Shown here: piece by piece, positions 35,537 to 44,780 of the stretch
Layout: the number at the start of each line of letters is the position of its first letter
Position numbering within the stretch: the first letter of the stretch is position 1
DNA from: Phycisphaeraceae bacterium
GTDB taxonomy: Bacteria; Planctomycetota; Phycisphaerae; Phycisphaerales; UBA1924
Direction of reading: 5' to 3'
Assembly: GCA_007693965.1 (NCBI GenBank)
Contig: RECQ01000047.1
Coordinates: forward strand, 1-64,000
DNA: 64,000 bases
Position numbers and translations under genes: made by a program
The notes under the pieces: model-generated
The model's database searches: none
What the model was told of the DNA's origin: nothing
The model's input: the letters and a program-made list of their open reading frames with translations, nothing else

Positions 35537-35772
35537 CGTGCCGGGGAAGGTACGCGGGGGTCGGGATGCGGTCAAAGGTTCAGGAGGCCCTGCCGGGGCG
35601 TCGTCGGCGGCGGGCGGGGCGTTCGTGGGGGTTCTGTGGATCCGAGACCCGAAGCCGAAAAAACCCGCACGAGGACGAAAGCTCGGGTATGTTTACTCCG
35701 ATAATCACCGAGACTCCACATCGGGCTACGGACGGCCGCGAAGCGGCCGGCATGGCTGGAAAGGATGCGTCC

Positions 35773-37293
35773 ATGCACACGGCAGCGACCAATCGTTGGA
35801 ATGCAATCTTCACACGCTCCGGCGCCTTCGCCGGGCTCTGCGCTGTGATGGCGGTTCTCTTTGGCGGCGCCCCTGCGGCGCAGGCCCAGACCACCGACAT
35901 CGAGCCCCATCACGTCGTCGTGACGACGGACACCGCCTCCATCCGCTGCGGCGGGGGGGAGATCTGGTATCCCGTCGGCGAGGCGGAGCGCGGCGACATC
36001 CTGATCGCCGACGGCGAATCCTTCGGCTGGCTCCGCGTGAAGTATCCCGAGGGCATTCGCGCGCTGGTTTCGGTGGACGACGCCGAGTTCGTCGCCGGCC
36101 GCGGCGTGGTGCGCCTGACGCGCCCCTCGCGACTGGCCGCCTACAACCCCAATGCCGATGTGCGCGACAGCTGGCGGCGCCTGCTTCCCGATGCGCTCCC
36201 GGCGGCGACGGAGTTTCAGCACCACGCCACATTGCACGACGGCCGCGGCGAGATCGCCGGTTTCCTCGTCTCCGCCCCGGAGAAGGCGCGTGCCTACATT
36301 AATGAGCAGTTCGTCCGGCGCGCCACCGACGACGAGGTGCGAGCGTTCCGCAACCGCGACGCCGTGCAGGAAGAAACGCCGCAGAATCAGGTCGCCGCAG
36401 CGCCGGAGTCGCGTCCGCGCCCCGCGCCGGAGACCACGACGCAGCCACGTGAATCGACTCCTGACACTGGCGCCGAACCGCAGGCTGAGCCCGAGCGTGT
36501 GGAGCGCGAAACAGAGCGCGAAACAGAGCGCGAAACAGATCGCGACAGGGAGCGGGCTGCGGAGCGTCCCGCGCCTCGCCAGGAGGAGGAGCGTGACCCG
36601 GTCGTCATCGAGATGGAGCAGCCTGATCGCACGCAGCCGTCGCGTCCTGTGGGGCCGTCGCCCACGCGCACCACAGCGCCGGAGCAGGCGGATGAGCCCG
36701 AAACATTCGAGCGCGGCGTCGCCAGCTTCGATCAGCTTGACCGCGCCTTCAAGCAGGTCGTTCGCGAGCCGGTGATGAACGCCGAGCTTCAGCCGCTGCT
36801 GGCCGAGCACAAGCGACTGCTGGAGACGCTGGGCGACTCCGAGGAGGAGCGCATCGTCGCCGACGCGGTGCAGGCCCGGATCGAACTGCTGCAGATCCGC
36901 GTTGATCTTCAGAAGGATTTGCAGCGGCTGGCGGCGCTCGAGGAGCGTGCCACACGCGGCGTCACCGAAATCCGTCAGGCCGTCACCATGCTGGAGGCCC
37001 GCAGGCAGTACGCCGCCGTCGGACGCCTGTCCACCAGTTCGATCTACAACGGCGAGCGCATGCCGCTGATGTACCGCCTGCAGAGCGCGGACACCTCGTC
37101 GCCGCGGACCATCGCCTACATCGTCCCCACCGAGGGCGTAGACCTGAGCGGCAAGCTCGGCGAGCTGGTGGGCGTCGAGGGCGCCACGCAGCTCGACCCC
37201 GCCCTTCGCCTGAACATCATCCGCCCCCGGCATGTTGACGCCCTGCGCGTCGAATCCGCCACGGTTGCGGCGCCGGTGCCGGACGAGGAGTGA
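35773..37293 (+). CDS. Exported SH3-domain protein
   Basis: This is a 506-residue protein. A signal peptide ends near PAAQAQ (about residue 40). An SH3b-like domain follows, including VVVTTDTASIRCGGGEIWYP and GDILIADGESFGWLRVKYPE. A low-complexity, Glu/Arg/Pro-rich linker includes three exact 12-base repeats at 36502-36537. The C-terminal part has a helical coiled-coil region (about residues 325-430), then a small domain. SH3b domains often bind cell-wall peptides, so a cell-envelope role is likely. The start at 35773 has GGAAAGGA 7 bases upstream. It is divergent from the TolC gene. Confidence 0.8.
   Translation: MHTAATNRWNAIFTRSGAFAGLCAVMAVLFGGAPAAQAQTTDIEPHHVVVTTDTASIRCGGGEIWYPVGEAERGDILIADGESFGWLRVKYPEGIRALVSVDDAEFVAGRGVVRLTRPSRLAAYNPNADVRDSWRRLLPDALPAATEFQHHATLHDGRGEIAGFLVSAPEKARAYINEQFVRRATDDEVRAFRNRDAVQEETPQNQVAAAPESRPRPAPETTTQPRESTPDTGAEPQAEPERVERETERETERETDRDRERAAERPAPRQEEERDPVVIEMEQPDRTQPSRPVGPSPTRTTAPEQADEPETFERGVASFDQLDRAFKQVVREPVMNAELQPLLAEHKRLLETLGDSEEERIVADAVQARIELLQIRVDLQKDLQRLAALEERATRGVTEIRQAVTMLEARRQYAAVGRLSTSSIYNGERMPLMYRLQSADTSSPRTIAYIVPTEGVDLSGKLGELVGVEGATQLDPALRLNIIRPRHVDALRVESATVAAPVPDEE
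36502..36537 (+). repeat. Three tandem 12-base repeats in the SH3-protein linker
   Basis: GAGCGCGAAACA occurs three times in a row and is followed by a partial copy, encoding a Glu-Arg-Glu-Thr repeat. Such a repeat is prone to slippage, in steps of four residues without frameshift. Confidence 0.85.
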
Positions 37294-37337
37294 ACGGAGT
37301 CGATGGCGTCAGCAGGGCAATTGCAGCCGCTTGGCTA

Positions 37338-37355
37338 TATACCAATTTTGGTATA
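37338..37355. promoter_or_regulatory. Putative XRE operator palindrome
   Basis: TATACCAA-TT-TTGGTATA is a perfect 18-bp inverted repeat 56 bases upstream of the XRE gene. It overlaps a possible promoter (TTGGCT at 37331 and TATAGA at 37352, 15 bases apart). It is AT-rich in a GC-rich region, as expected of an autoregulated operator. Confidence 0.65.
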
Positions 37356-37410
37356 GAGTGAGAGTGCCTGTGCGTGCCAAGGACGACACCGTACTTCTAT
37401 AGAGACGCCG

Positions 37411-37725
37411 ATGGCGAAGCCGCGAAAGACAACTGATGCGCTCAGAATGATCGATCGCATTGTCGGCGACGACGCCGAGCTGCGGGCCATGATCGACGAG
37501 GAGCGCGCCGGCGCCGAGATCGCTCAACTCGTCTATGACGCCCGGACGCGCGCTGGATTGACCCAGCAGCAGCTTGCGGAGCTCATCGGCACGAGTCAGC
37601 CGACGATCGCCCGACTCGAGGACGCCGACTACGAAGGACACTCTCTCGGGATTCTCCGCCGCATCGCCACGGCCTTGCACATGCGGCTGGAGCTCAGGTT
37701 GATCTCAGAGCAGGACGCGGCCTGA
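37411..37725 (+). CDS. XRE-type helix-turn-helix regulator, antitoxin-like
   Basis: This 104-residue protein has a C-terminal HTH_3 domain: LVYDARTRAGLTQQQLAELI, then GTSQPTIARLEDADYEGHSL. The N-terminal part is helical and acidic. The size and layout match HigA/MqsA-like antitoxins and small phage-type repressors. In HigBA loci the toxin gene precedes the antitoxin; here the 117 bases upstream hold only a 12-codon frame, so a toxin is missing. The palindrome upstream suggests autoregulation. It may be a solitary regulator, or the survivor of a toxin-antitoxin pair. Confidence 0.85.
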   Translation: MAKPRKTTDALRMIDRIVGDDAELRAMIDEERAGAEIAQLVYDARTRAGLTQQQLAELIGTSQPTIARLEDADYEGHSLGILRRIATALHMRLELRLISEQDAA

Positions 37726-37756
37726 CGAAGCATCATCCATCGTTCTCCCGTGTGGG

Positions 37757-38308
37757 TCAGATCCCCACACGCTCCTCTGCGCTGCGGATCGCATCGATGC
37801 ACATCTGGATGTGCGCTGTCTCGTCCACACCGAGCTCCTGCATTCCCCGCGCGATGTCGGCGCGGCTCACGGCGGCGGCGAAGGCCTTGTCCTTCAGCTT
37901 TTTCTTCACGCTCTTGGGCGCCAGATCTTCGATGCCGTTGGGGCGCACCTTGGCGCAGGCGACGATAAAACCGGCCAGTTCATCCACGGCGAAGAGCGAT
38001 TTCGCCATGGGCGTCTCGCGCGGCACGCCGCTGTAGTCCGCGTGGCCCAGGATCGCTGTGCGGATTTCTTCATCGACCCCGATCGATTCGAGATGGCGAA
38101 CGCCCACGAAGGGGTGTTCCTCTTTCGAGGGGTGCTTCTCGTAATCGAAGTCGTGCAGCAGGCCGCAGACGATCCAGCGTTCGTGATCGTCGGGCGCGAG
38201 CTTGTCGGCGCAGGCGCCCATGCACGCGGCGACGGCCTCCATGTGGCCGCGCAGCGCGGGGCTGGGGGTCCACTCCTGCATCAGCGAACGGGCTTCGTCG
38301 ATGGTCAT
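37757..38308 (-). CDS. HD-domain hydrolase
   Basis: This 183-residue protein has an HD phosphohydrolase fold. ALRGHMEAVAACMGACADKL supplies the first histidine (about residue 22), WIVCGLLHDFDYEKHP the HD pair, and ILGHADYSGVPR the next metal-binding histidine. The aspartate of the last helix is in FAVDELAGFIVACAKVRP. The substrate could be a nucleotide or second messenger; small solitary HD proteins of this type lack a defined role. It converges with the XRE gene, 31 bases apart, and the Do protease gene lies 95 bases downstream on the same strand. Confidence 0.85.
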   Translation of the reverse strand: MTIDEARSLMQEWTPSPALRGHMEAVAACMGACADKLAPDDHERWIVCGLLHDFDYEKHPSKEEHPFVGVRHLESIGVDEEIRTAILGHADYSGVPRETPMAKSLFAVDELAGFIVACAKVRPNGIEDLAPKSVKKKLKDKAFAAAVSRADIARGMQELGVDETAHIQMCIDAIRSAEERVGI

Positions 38309-38403
38309 GGTTGGAGGATACAGGAGGGGGGATCCGGGGTCGCGCTGCGATCCCCGAATCCCCCGTCATCTGTCTGATGTCGTCTGTCTCCCGAGACTCT
38401 GAC

Positions 38404-39930
38404 TCACCGTCCGACGCGGACGAACAGGTAGCGTCGGACGCCGTCGGCGAGCACCTGCAGGCGCACGCCGCGGGTGAGGTCGTACGCATCGAGGGCCTCG
38501 CGAAACTCGTTCGCATCGGTGATGCGCCGCGCGCCGACTTCAATCAGGAGATGGCCGGGGCGGAGTCCGGCGCGGGCGGCGACGGAGCCCGGCGTGACCT
38601 CCGTGATGAAGACGCCGCCGATGTCCTCGCTGACGCCCATCCGCGCCGCGGCCTCGGGCGTGAGCGTCTCCACCACGACGCCGAGTTCCTCGATCGCAGC
38701 GGTGTCGCCATCGCGCATTGCTTGAGCGGCGCGGTCATCCAGCCGGCCGATTTCCGCTTGGAGCGTTGTGCGTGATCCGTCGCGGAAGACATGGATCTCA
38801 ACGCTGGAGCCGGGGCTTGTCGAGGCGACGTAGTTGCGGAACTCGTTCATGTCGCGCACCGGGCGGCCGTTGAAGCGCGTCACGATGTCTCCGGGCTGCA
38901 GACCGGCCCGAGCGGCGGGCGAATTTTCGGCGACATCGCCGATCAGGGCGCCGCCGCCGGTGTGCCCGAAGCTCTCGGCGATCTCGGGCGTGAGCGGCTG
39001 GATCTGCACGCCGAGGAAGCCGCGTTCGACATCGCCGGTGTCGATCAGGCTGTCGGCGACGTGGCGGGCCATGTTGATGGGGATGGCGAAGCCGATGCCG
39101 AGGGCGCCGCCGGTGCGGGTGGTGATCGCGGTGTTGATGCCGACGACCTGTCCCTCGAGGTTCACCAGCGCGCCGCCGGAGTTGCCGGGATTGATGGCGG
39201 CGTCGGTCTGAATGAAGTATTCAAAGTCGGCCAGGCCGAGCTGCGAGCGACCCTTGGCGCTGACGATGCCTGCGGTCACGGTCTGCTCGAAGCCGAAGGG
39301 ATTGCCGATGGCGAGCACCCAGTCGCCGACTTCCAGCGCATCGGAATCGCCGAGGCGCGCGGGCGCGAGGCCGCTGGCGTCGATGCGCAGGACGGCGAGA
39401 TCGGTCTGCGGATCGGTTCCGATGACGGTGGCGGAGAAGGTGCGTCGGTCGTGCAGCGTGACCTCGATCTCATCGGCGCCCTGCACGACGTGGTTGTTGG
39501 TGAGCACGTGGCCGGAATCATCAATGATGACGCCGCTGGCGACACCGCTGCGCTCACGCCGCTGCGGCTGCTGAGGCTCTTGGCGCTGCTGATCGAAGTG
39601 CTGCTCGCCGAAGAAGCGCTCGAACATTTCATCGAAGGGGCTGCGGCCGGGTCCGAAGGGGGATGGAGGCGGCGCGAGCCGCTGACGGGGCGGCATCTGT
39701 TCGATGCGGACCGTGCGGATGTTCACCACCGAGTGCGCCGACGCCCGCGACACCTCGCGGAACGCCTCGGAGAGCGAACGGGCGTGGTGGAGCGCTTCCT
39801 CGGATATTTCGGGGGCGCGCTCCTGCGACCTTGCGATTGGTGTGTGCAACGTCAGGGCGCCAAGCGCGATCGCTGCGATCAGCGTCGGGGCGGCGGCCAG
39901 TGAGAAGCCACGAATTCGTGTGCGGGTCAT
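38404..39930 (-). CDS. Do/DegQ-type periplasmic serine protease
   Basis: This 508-residue trypsin-like protease has two PDZ domains. A signal sequence covers the first 35 residues. The triad is His147 (LTNNHVVQG), Asp177 (DPQTDLAVLR) and Ser251 (NPGNSGGALV). PDZ1 is about residues 290-380 (GFLGVQIQPLTPEIAESFG) and PDZ2 about 400-500 (VFITEVTPGSVAARAGLRPG). It degrades misfolded envelope proteins, and its PDZ domains sense unfolded tails. The start at 39930 has AAGGAGA 8 bases upstream. It lies just downstream of the two-partner secretion locus on the same strand, although a 326-base gap separates them, so co-regulation is possible, not shown. Confidence 0.93.
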   Translation of the reverse strand: MTRTRIRGFSLAAAPTLIAAIALGALTLHTPIARSQERAPEISEEALHHARSLSEAFREVSRASAHSVVNIRTVRIEQMPPRQRLAPPPSPFGPGRSPFDEMFERFFGEQHFDQQRQEPQQPQRRERSGVASGVIIDDSGHVLTNNHVVQGADEIEVTLHDRRTFSATVIGTDPQTDLAVLRIDASGLAPARLGDSDALEVGDWVLAIGNPFGFEQTVTAGIVSAKGRSQLGLADFEYFIQTDAAINPGNSGGALVNLEGQVVGINTAITTRTGGALGIGFAIPINMARHVADSLIDTGDVERGFLGVQIQPLTPEIAESFGHTGGGALIGDVAENSPAARAGLQPGDIVTRFNGRPVRDMNEFRNYVASTSPGSSVEIHVFRDGSRTTLQAEIGRLDDRAAQAMRDGDTAAIEELGVVVETLTPEAAARMGVSEDIGGVFITEVTPGSVAARAGLRPGHLLIEVGARRITDANEFREALDAYDLTRGVRLQVLADGVRRYLFVRVGR

Positions 39931-40256
39931 GCGGTGTTCTCCTTGTAAGGAACAGGAAGAAGCAACGGTTGGGTTTCGACATTGCGCCAGGGCTCGTTCG
40001 TGCATGGCGCATCCAGACTGTCGGCGCCGGCGACGAACCGGCGGGGTCAATCCACGGGCGATATACAAGCGGCGCGCCAGTCGGGATGCGTTTCGGGAGT
40101 GGCGCCGGCCGGCGTCACGCGCCGCACATGCAGGCGCAGGGATGGCGCGGCTGCCACTCTGGCAGCCGATCGCGCAGACAGTTCAGGTGATCGCCGGGGG
40201 CCGGGTGTTTCGGACCGGAGGCCGGGCGTTCCGGAAAGGCGCGCCGGCGTGGATCC
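39931..40256. other. Intergenic stretch between TpsA and the Do protease gene
   Basis: No gene is supported in these 326 bases. An 8-bp hairpin (CGGCTGCC-ACTCT-GGCAGCCG) lies at 40148-40168 and lacks a T-run on either strand. It should hold the promoter of the protease gene, but no clear -35/-10 pair was found. Confidence 0.45.
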
Positions 40257-43200
40257 TCACGTCCCCGCGCCGACGGGGGGCTCGGGCGCCGGGGGCGTCG
40301 CTTCGAGCACGCGGGTGAGCTGTTCGACGGTCAGGCCCTCGGCGCTGGCGACCACGCCCAGCAGCCGCGCCCGCGTCTGGCGGTACTCGCCCGGCGTCAG
40401 GCCGAGCCAGCGGAGCTCATCCAGCAGACGCTGCAGGTCGTTGACGTAGGCGTTGGCCGTTGCCAGGTCGTCCTGCTCGTGCAGCATTGTGCGGAAGCGC
40501 TGGGGATCGATTTCCGCGGCGTCGGTGAGCGAGAAATATGTCTCGCGGGCCTGTTCGATCGACGCGATCACGTCATCAACGCGTTCGTCCTCATCGCCGA
40601 AGATGCCGTTGTACGTGTTCACGACCCGCTGCACGATGCCGCGGTCGAAGCGGGATGCGACTGATGTCAGCTCGGCGTCGGTGAAGCCTTCCGGCGAAGC
40701 GGGCAGATCGGTGTAGAGAGCTCTGCGCGAGCCCGCGGCGTCCTGCGACTCACCCGGGCCCACGTTGCGGGCCGCGATGGCGATGCGCTGAAGGAGCTGC
40801 AGATCGAAGACCTCGGGAATCGTGGTGTCCTCGAACTCGGGCGTGATCGGCTCGGCCCCGGCGAGGTCGGGGGCCGGATCGAAATCATCGTCATCCGGCG
40901 GCGGCGTGGGCGCCATGGTGAGCTGGTCGAGCACCACATCATCAAACGTCAGGGTGTCTTCGGTGGTGAGCTCGGACTCAATCAATGTGAACTCGAAGGC
41001 CGCCAGCCGGGGCGTGGCCTCGCCGGTGACTGCGGATGCAAACGTCGGATCCGATCCGGTCGACACGCCGGCGAGCACGATCTCGCCATCGAGGTCGATG
41101 ACGCCGCCGGCGACGAAGTCCAGCCCCCGATCGGTCAGCGTCGAGCCATCGGATGTGAGCACCGAGCCCGGCAGGCGTCGGAGCAGATTGATGGTGGGCG
41201 CCACGACGAGCATGTCGCCGGTGGTTGTCAGGTCGCCGAGGAAGGCGGCCCGATCCGCAAAGACGCCCAAGTCGCCGAAGATGGTGAACTTCTCGTTCTG
41301 ACCCATGACGAAGTCGCGGACGAAGAAGTCGATCGAGCCGTCGCCGAAGATGGTGGCCTGGTTGGGAACCGGACGCGCTGCGCTGTCGCCGGCGGTGCTG
41401 AGGAAAAGATCGCGCAGGCGCTCGATGGCGCCCACATCGCCTTCGAAGACGATCAGGCCGCCGGGCGTGGTGGTGACCGCGAGATCGAAGCCGCCGTTCA
41501 CGCTGGAGGCGAAGCGGATCACGCCATCGTCGAGGCTGGTGAGGCTTGTGTGGTCATCGAGCGTCAGGGCGCCGCCGTAGGTCTGGTCGCCCATGGTGTA
41601 GACGCCACTCCCGGCGATGGTCGTCTCACCGTTCACGGTGAGAGAGGCGAGGGGCGTCCCCATCCCGACGAGACCTGCGAAGAGCGCATCGCCGTTGATC
41701 GACACATCGGAGGCGCCGTCAAGCGACTGGGAGAAGGTTATGAAATCGCCGGTGAAGTTGGTGGTTTCGCCGCCCAGGCTGACGCCTGCGCCGTAGAGCT
41801 GGGCGCCGGTGGTCTCGACGCCCGCGCCGTTGACGGCCGCAGCGCCGGTGATGGCGAGCGACGCCAGCGCGGCATCGGCGCCGACAGGACCGGAGAAGGT
41901 GGTGAGCCCGTCCGCATCGATTTCGAGACCGAAGCCGCCGTTGACTGGGCCGCCGAACGCGATGGCGCCGCCGGCCTCGAGGACGGCGTCGGCGCCGAGA
42001 TCGACACCGCCGTAGCTCTGGGCGCCGGTGGTGGTCACCGCGCCGCCGTTGAGAGCGGTCAGCCCGTCGACGTTCACACTGGCGGCGGCCACCGCGCCGT
42101 CGAAGATCGCTCCATCGCCGATATCGAGGTCACCGGTGAGAGTCACGCCCTGGAAGGCGCCGTCACCGGAGAGCGTGACATTCGAGCCGGTGAGCGCGCC
42201 GATGATGGTCAGGCTGTCGCCTGTAGCGCCGCCGTTGAAAGCGATGGCGTCGCCGGTGAGCGTGCGATCGCCGGTGAGCGTGGCGGCGCCGGCGTAGGTC
42301 TGGTTGCCTGTGGTGGTCACATCCTGGTTGATGAACGCGGGGCCAAGCACGAGCAGCGACGCGAGTGAGAGCTCGCCGTTGATGTTCGAGCCGGTCTGAC
42401 TGGCGAGCGTGAGGGCGCTGCCGGCGACTCGGTTCGGCGTCATCACCGAAACGGCGCCGTCGCTCGATTCGAGCCGGTAGCTCATGCCAGCGACCGAGCT
42501 GCCGAACTGAGTTGGCTGCGGGATGGCGGTGTTGGACAGCGAGGCGTCCTGAATGATGGAGAAGCTGTTCGGGCGTGTCGAGCCGAGGGCGGCGCCCCGG
42601 AAGATCGGCGCGTTGGTGATGGCGTTGACGCTCGCGGCGCCGAGGCCCGAGTTGTTCCCCGATCGAAGAGCGATCTGATTGGCGCCGAGATCGAGTCCGG
42701 GCGAGAGGAAGGCGAGCTGGCCGGCGCCTGTCATGCCCGCGTGCAGGCTGATGAAGTCCTGGGCATGGAGGAAGCCGTCGATGTTGATGTCGAGTCCGGC
42801 GCGGAGGTCGGCGAAGGAGGCGACAGTGAGCCCTTCCTCGACAGTGAGTGATTCGGAAGCGAACCCGTCGAAGCTCGCGACTGTCTGCGAGCTGAAGCCG
42901 CCGAAATTTCCGCCGAGCAGCAGAGAGCCGTCGGTGATGTTGACCACGAAGTTGGTCTCGACGGGGTTGAAGACGAACCCGCCCGGGCCGGCGCCGATCG
43001 CCATGCTCTCCGCCTGCGTGAGGAAGATCGTCTGGCCCGCCGGGACTCCGATGCGTCCAAACTGGATAGAGCCCGTGGTCGCTTCGAGCGTCAGGTCGCC
43101 TGCCGAGGCGGTGAGCGTCATGCCGAACAAGTCAGGGCTGACATCAATGATGTCGCGTCCGGCGGTGAAATTCAGGAACGAGGCCGAGGCGTTCTTCGCC

Positions 43201-44711
43201 GTCACGCCTCCGATGTCGATGCCCATGATGATGTCGTTGAAGGCGAGCAGGGACAGGCCGCCGTTTACTTTTTCGATGTCGGTCGCGAGGTAAATGTCGC
43301 GTGTCGCTTCGAGGAAGACATCGCCCGCGAAGCCCTCGATGGCTGCTCGGGAGATGAAGAAGTCATCCATGCCGCCGTCGCCAGCGCCGACCGAACCGTC
43401 GCCGCTGATGTCGCCGTCGTTCATTCCTGGATCGTTGATGATAAAGATGTCGCGCGGGTCGAAGAGCGCGGTGGAGGCGTCGTATCCGAACTTCACATCG
43501 CCCTTGATCGAGCCGTGCGCGCCGAGGCGCTCGGTGGCGCTGATCTCGACGAAGCCGCCGTGTCCGCCCAGCGCGCCGCCGGAGATGTCGACCTGGGCGC
43601 CGCGGGCGAAGAGCGTGTCGCCCTCCCACGCGTGGACGAGCACTGTTCCGCCGTCGGCGTGGCCTCCGAGGCCAGCGGCGCTGACGACGCTGCCGTCCGT
43701 CAGCGTGGTGCGCAGCGAGCTGGTGATTTCGACCGAGCCTGCGGCGCCGCGCTCGGCGTCTGCGCTGGCGACGCCCGAGTGAACAATCTGCGGCGCCCGG
43801 ACGCTCACCGCGCCGGCCTGGCCTTCGGCCACGCTTGCGGAGAGCTCGCCCGAGTTGTGGATGGCGCCGTCGCGGGCCGTCAGGGCGACGGCGCCGCCGG
43901 AGGCGCTGATCGAGCCGGTGTTGCGCACGGCGAGCGAGTATGCGTCGCCGGCGCCGAGGGAGACGCGGCCGCCCGTCGCCTGCACCGAGCCGGTGTTCTC
44001 GACGGCGGGGGTGTCGGCGGCGCTGACGACGCGGCCGTCGCCGCGGCCCGGCTTCGCATCGGCGTTGAGCGTTTCGCCATCGATACGGACGAAGATCTGT
44101 CCGCCGCGCTCGCCGATGTAGATGTCGTTGCCGGAGAGCATGGTGACGACGCCGCGATCGGCGACGATGGCGCCGTGGTTGGCGACGCGCTGGCCGAGCA
44201 GGTGGATGGCGCCGCCCTGGATGTGGCCGTGGTTGATCACCTCGCCGGAGAGGCCGGTGAAGCGGTCGATGCCCCGGAGGAAATCGCGATCGGTGATGGC
44301 GCCGGCGGCGGCATGGATGCCGCCGACATCGACGAAGGCGTTGGCGCCGAAGATGACGCCCGCGGGATTGACAATGTAAACAAGGCCGTTGGCCTGCAGC
44401 ACGCCGTCGATGCGCGTAGGCGCAGCGCCGTTGATGCGGTTGAGCACGCGGGCGTCGGCGCTGGGCTGGATGAAGCGCACCGTCTGATCGCCGGTGATGT
44501 CGAAGCTCGAGTAGTTGATGATGGTGCGGTCGGCGGCGCGGATGATGGTGGTGTCGCCGTTGCGGATGAACTCGGCGCTGCCGCGCTGGACCCGCTCGCC
44601 GCGCGGACCGGCGAGGGCGATGGGCGCCGCCAGGCTGACAGCGCAGCCGGCGATGAGCGCAATGCGGGCGGCCTTGGAGAGAACATCATTTCTTCGGTTG
44701 TGCATGGCCAT
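40257..44711 (-). CDS. Two-partner secretion exoprotein (TpsA, filamentous-haemagglutinin type)
   Basis: This is a 1484-residue secreted protein. After a signal peptide (about residues 1-34) comes a TPS domain: EFIRNGDTTIIRAADRTIIN, then YIVNPAGVIFGANAFVDVGG, whose NPxGVIFG motif is the signature of haemagglutinin-type secretion domains. The central part is repetitive and should form a long beta-helix; imperfect repeats lie between about 41400 and 42320. The last 250 residues are acidic and helical, with a Pro/Asp linker (TPPPDDDDFDPAPDL). Its transporter, TpsB, is encoded 69 bases upstream. The start at 44711 is preceded by GGAGAAGAGTCTGAG; the third codon is also ATG. Its function could be adhesion or contact with other cells. 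Confidence 0.88.
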   Translation of the reverse strand: MAMHNRRNDVLSKAARIALIAGCAVSLAAPIALAGPRGERVQRGSAEFIRNGDTTIIRAADRTIINYSSFDITGDQTVRFIQPSADARVLNRINGAAPTRIDGVLQANGLVYIVNPAGVIFGANAFVDVGGIHAAAGAITDRDFLRGIDRFTGLSGEVINHGHIQGGAIHLLGQRVANHGAIVADRGVVTMLSGNDIYIGERGGQIFVRIDGETLNADAKPGRGDGRVVSAADTPAVENTGSVQATGGRVSLGAGDAYSLAVRNTGSISASGGAVALTARDGAIHNSGELSASVAEGQAGAVSVRAPQIVHSGVASADAERGAAGSVEITSSLRTTLTDGSVVSAAGLGGHADGGTVLVHAWEGDTLFARGAQVDISGGALGGHGGFVEISATERLGAHGSIKGDVKFGYDASTALFDPRDIFIINDPGMNDGDISGDGSVGAGDGGMDDFFISRAAIEGFAGDVFLEATRDIYLATDIEKVNGGLSLLAFNDIIMGIDIGGVTAKNASASFLNFTAGRDIIDVSPDLFGMTLTASAGDLTLEATTGSIQFGRIGVPAGQTIFLTQAESMAIGAGPGGFVFNPVETNFVVNITDGSLLLGGNFGGFSSQTVASFDGFASESLTVEEGLTVASFADLRAGLDINIDGFLHAQDFISLHAGMTGAGQLAFLSPGLDLGANQIALRSGNNSGLGAASVNAITNAPIFRGAALGSTRPNSFSIIQDASLSNTAIPQPTQFGSSVAGMSYRLESSDGAVSVMTPNRVAGSALTLASQTGSNINGELSLASLLVLGPAFINQDVTTTGNQTYAGAATLTGDRTLTGDAIAFNGGATGDSLTIIGALTGSNVTLSGDGAFQGVTLTGDLDIGDGAIFDGAVAAASVNVDGLTALNGGAVTTTGAQSYGGVDLGADAVLEAGGAIAFGGPVNGGFGLEIDADGLTTFSGPVGADAALASLAITGAAAVNGAGVETTGAQLYGAGVSLGGETTNFTGDFITFSQSLDGASDVSINGDALFAGLVGMGTPLASLTVNGETTIAGSGVYTMGDQTYGGALTLDDHTSLTSLDDGVIRFASSVNGGFDLAVTTTPGGLIVFEGDVGAIERLRDLFLSTAGDSAARPVPNQATIFGDGSIDFFVRDFVMGQNEKFTIFGDLGVFADRAAFLGDLTTTGDMLVVAPTINLLRRLPGSVLTSDGSTLTDRGLDFVAGGVIDLDGEIVLAGVSTGSDPTFASAVTGEATPRLAAFEFTLIESELTTEDTLTFDDVVLDQLTMAPTPPPDDDDFDPAPDLAGAEPITPEFEDTTIPEVFDLQLLQRIAIAARNVGPGESQDAAGSRRALYTDLPASPEGFTDAELTSVASRFDRGIVQRVVNTYNGIFGDEDERVDDVIASIEQARETYFSLTDAAEIDPQRFRTMLHEQDDLATANAYVNDLQRLLDELRWLGLTPGEYRQTRARLLGVVASAEGLTVEQLTRVLEATPPAPEPPVGAGT
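41400..42320 (-). repeat. Imperfect tandem repeats within the TpsA passenger
   Basis: A repeat unit of roughly 70-80 residues recurs about four times. Each has a TTGxQxYxG start (for example VTTTGNQTYAG, VTTTGAQSYGG, VETTGAQLYGA), then strands ending in a Gly-rich VGxxxxLxxL element. The pattern fits rungs of a beta-helix, probably duplicated within the gene. Confidence 0.6.
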
Positions 44712-44780
44712 CTCAGACTCTTCTCCGCGCGCCGGGCGGGCGACCGACGCCCGCGAATACGCGCTTATGATCCCTGTCGG

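Noticed and set aside
35572-37233. 553-residue minus-strand frame across the SH3-protein gene
   Set aside because: It is a shadow of the exported SH3 protein, with repetitive Leu/Arg/Gly composition.
40148-40168. Hairpin as a terminator of the TpsA transcript
   Set aside because: There is no T-run on either strand, so only a hairpin can be claimed.
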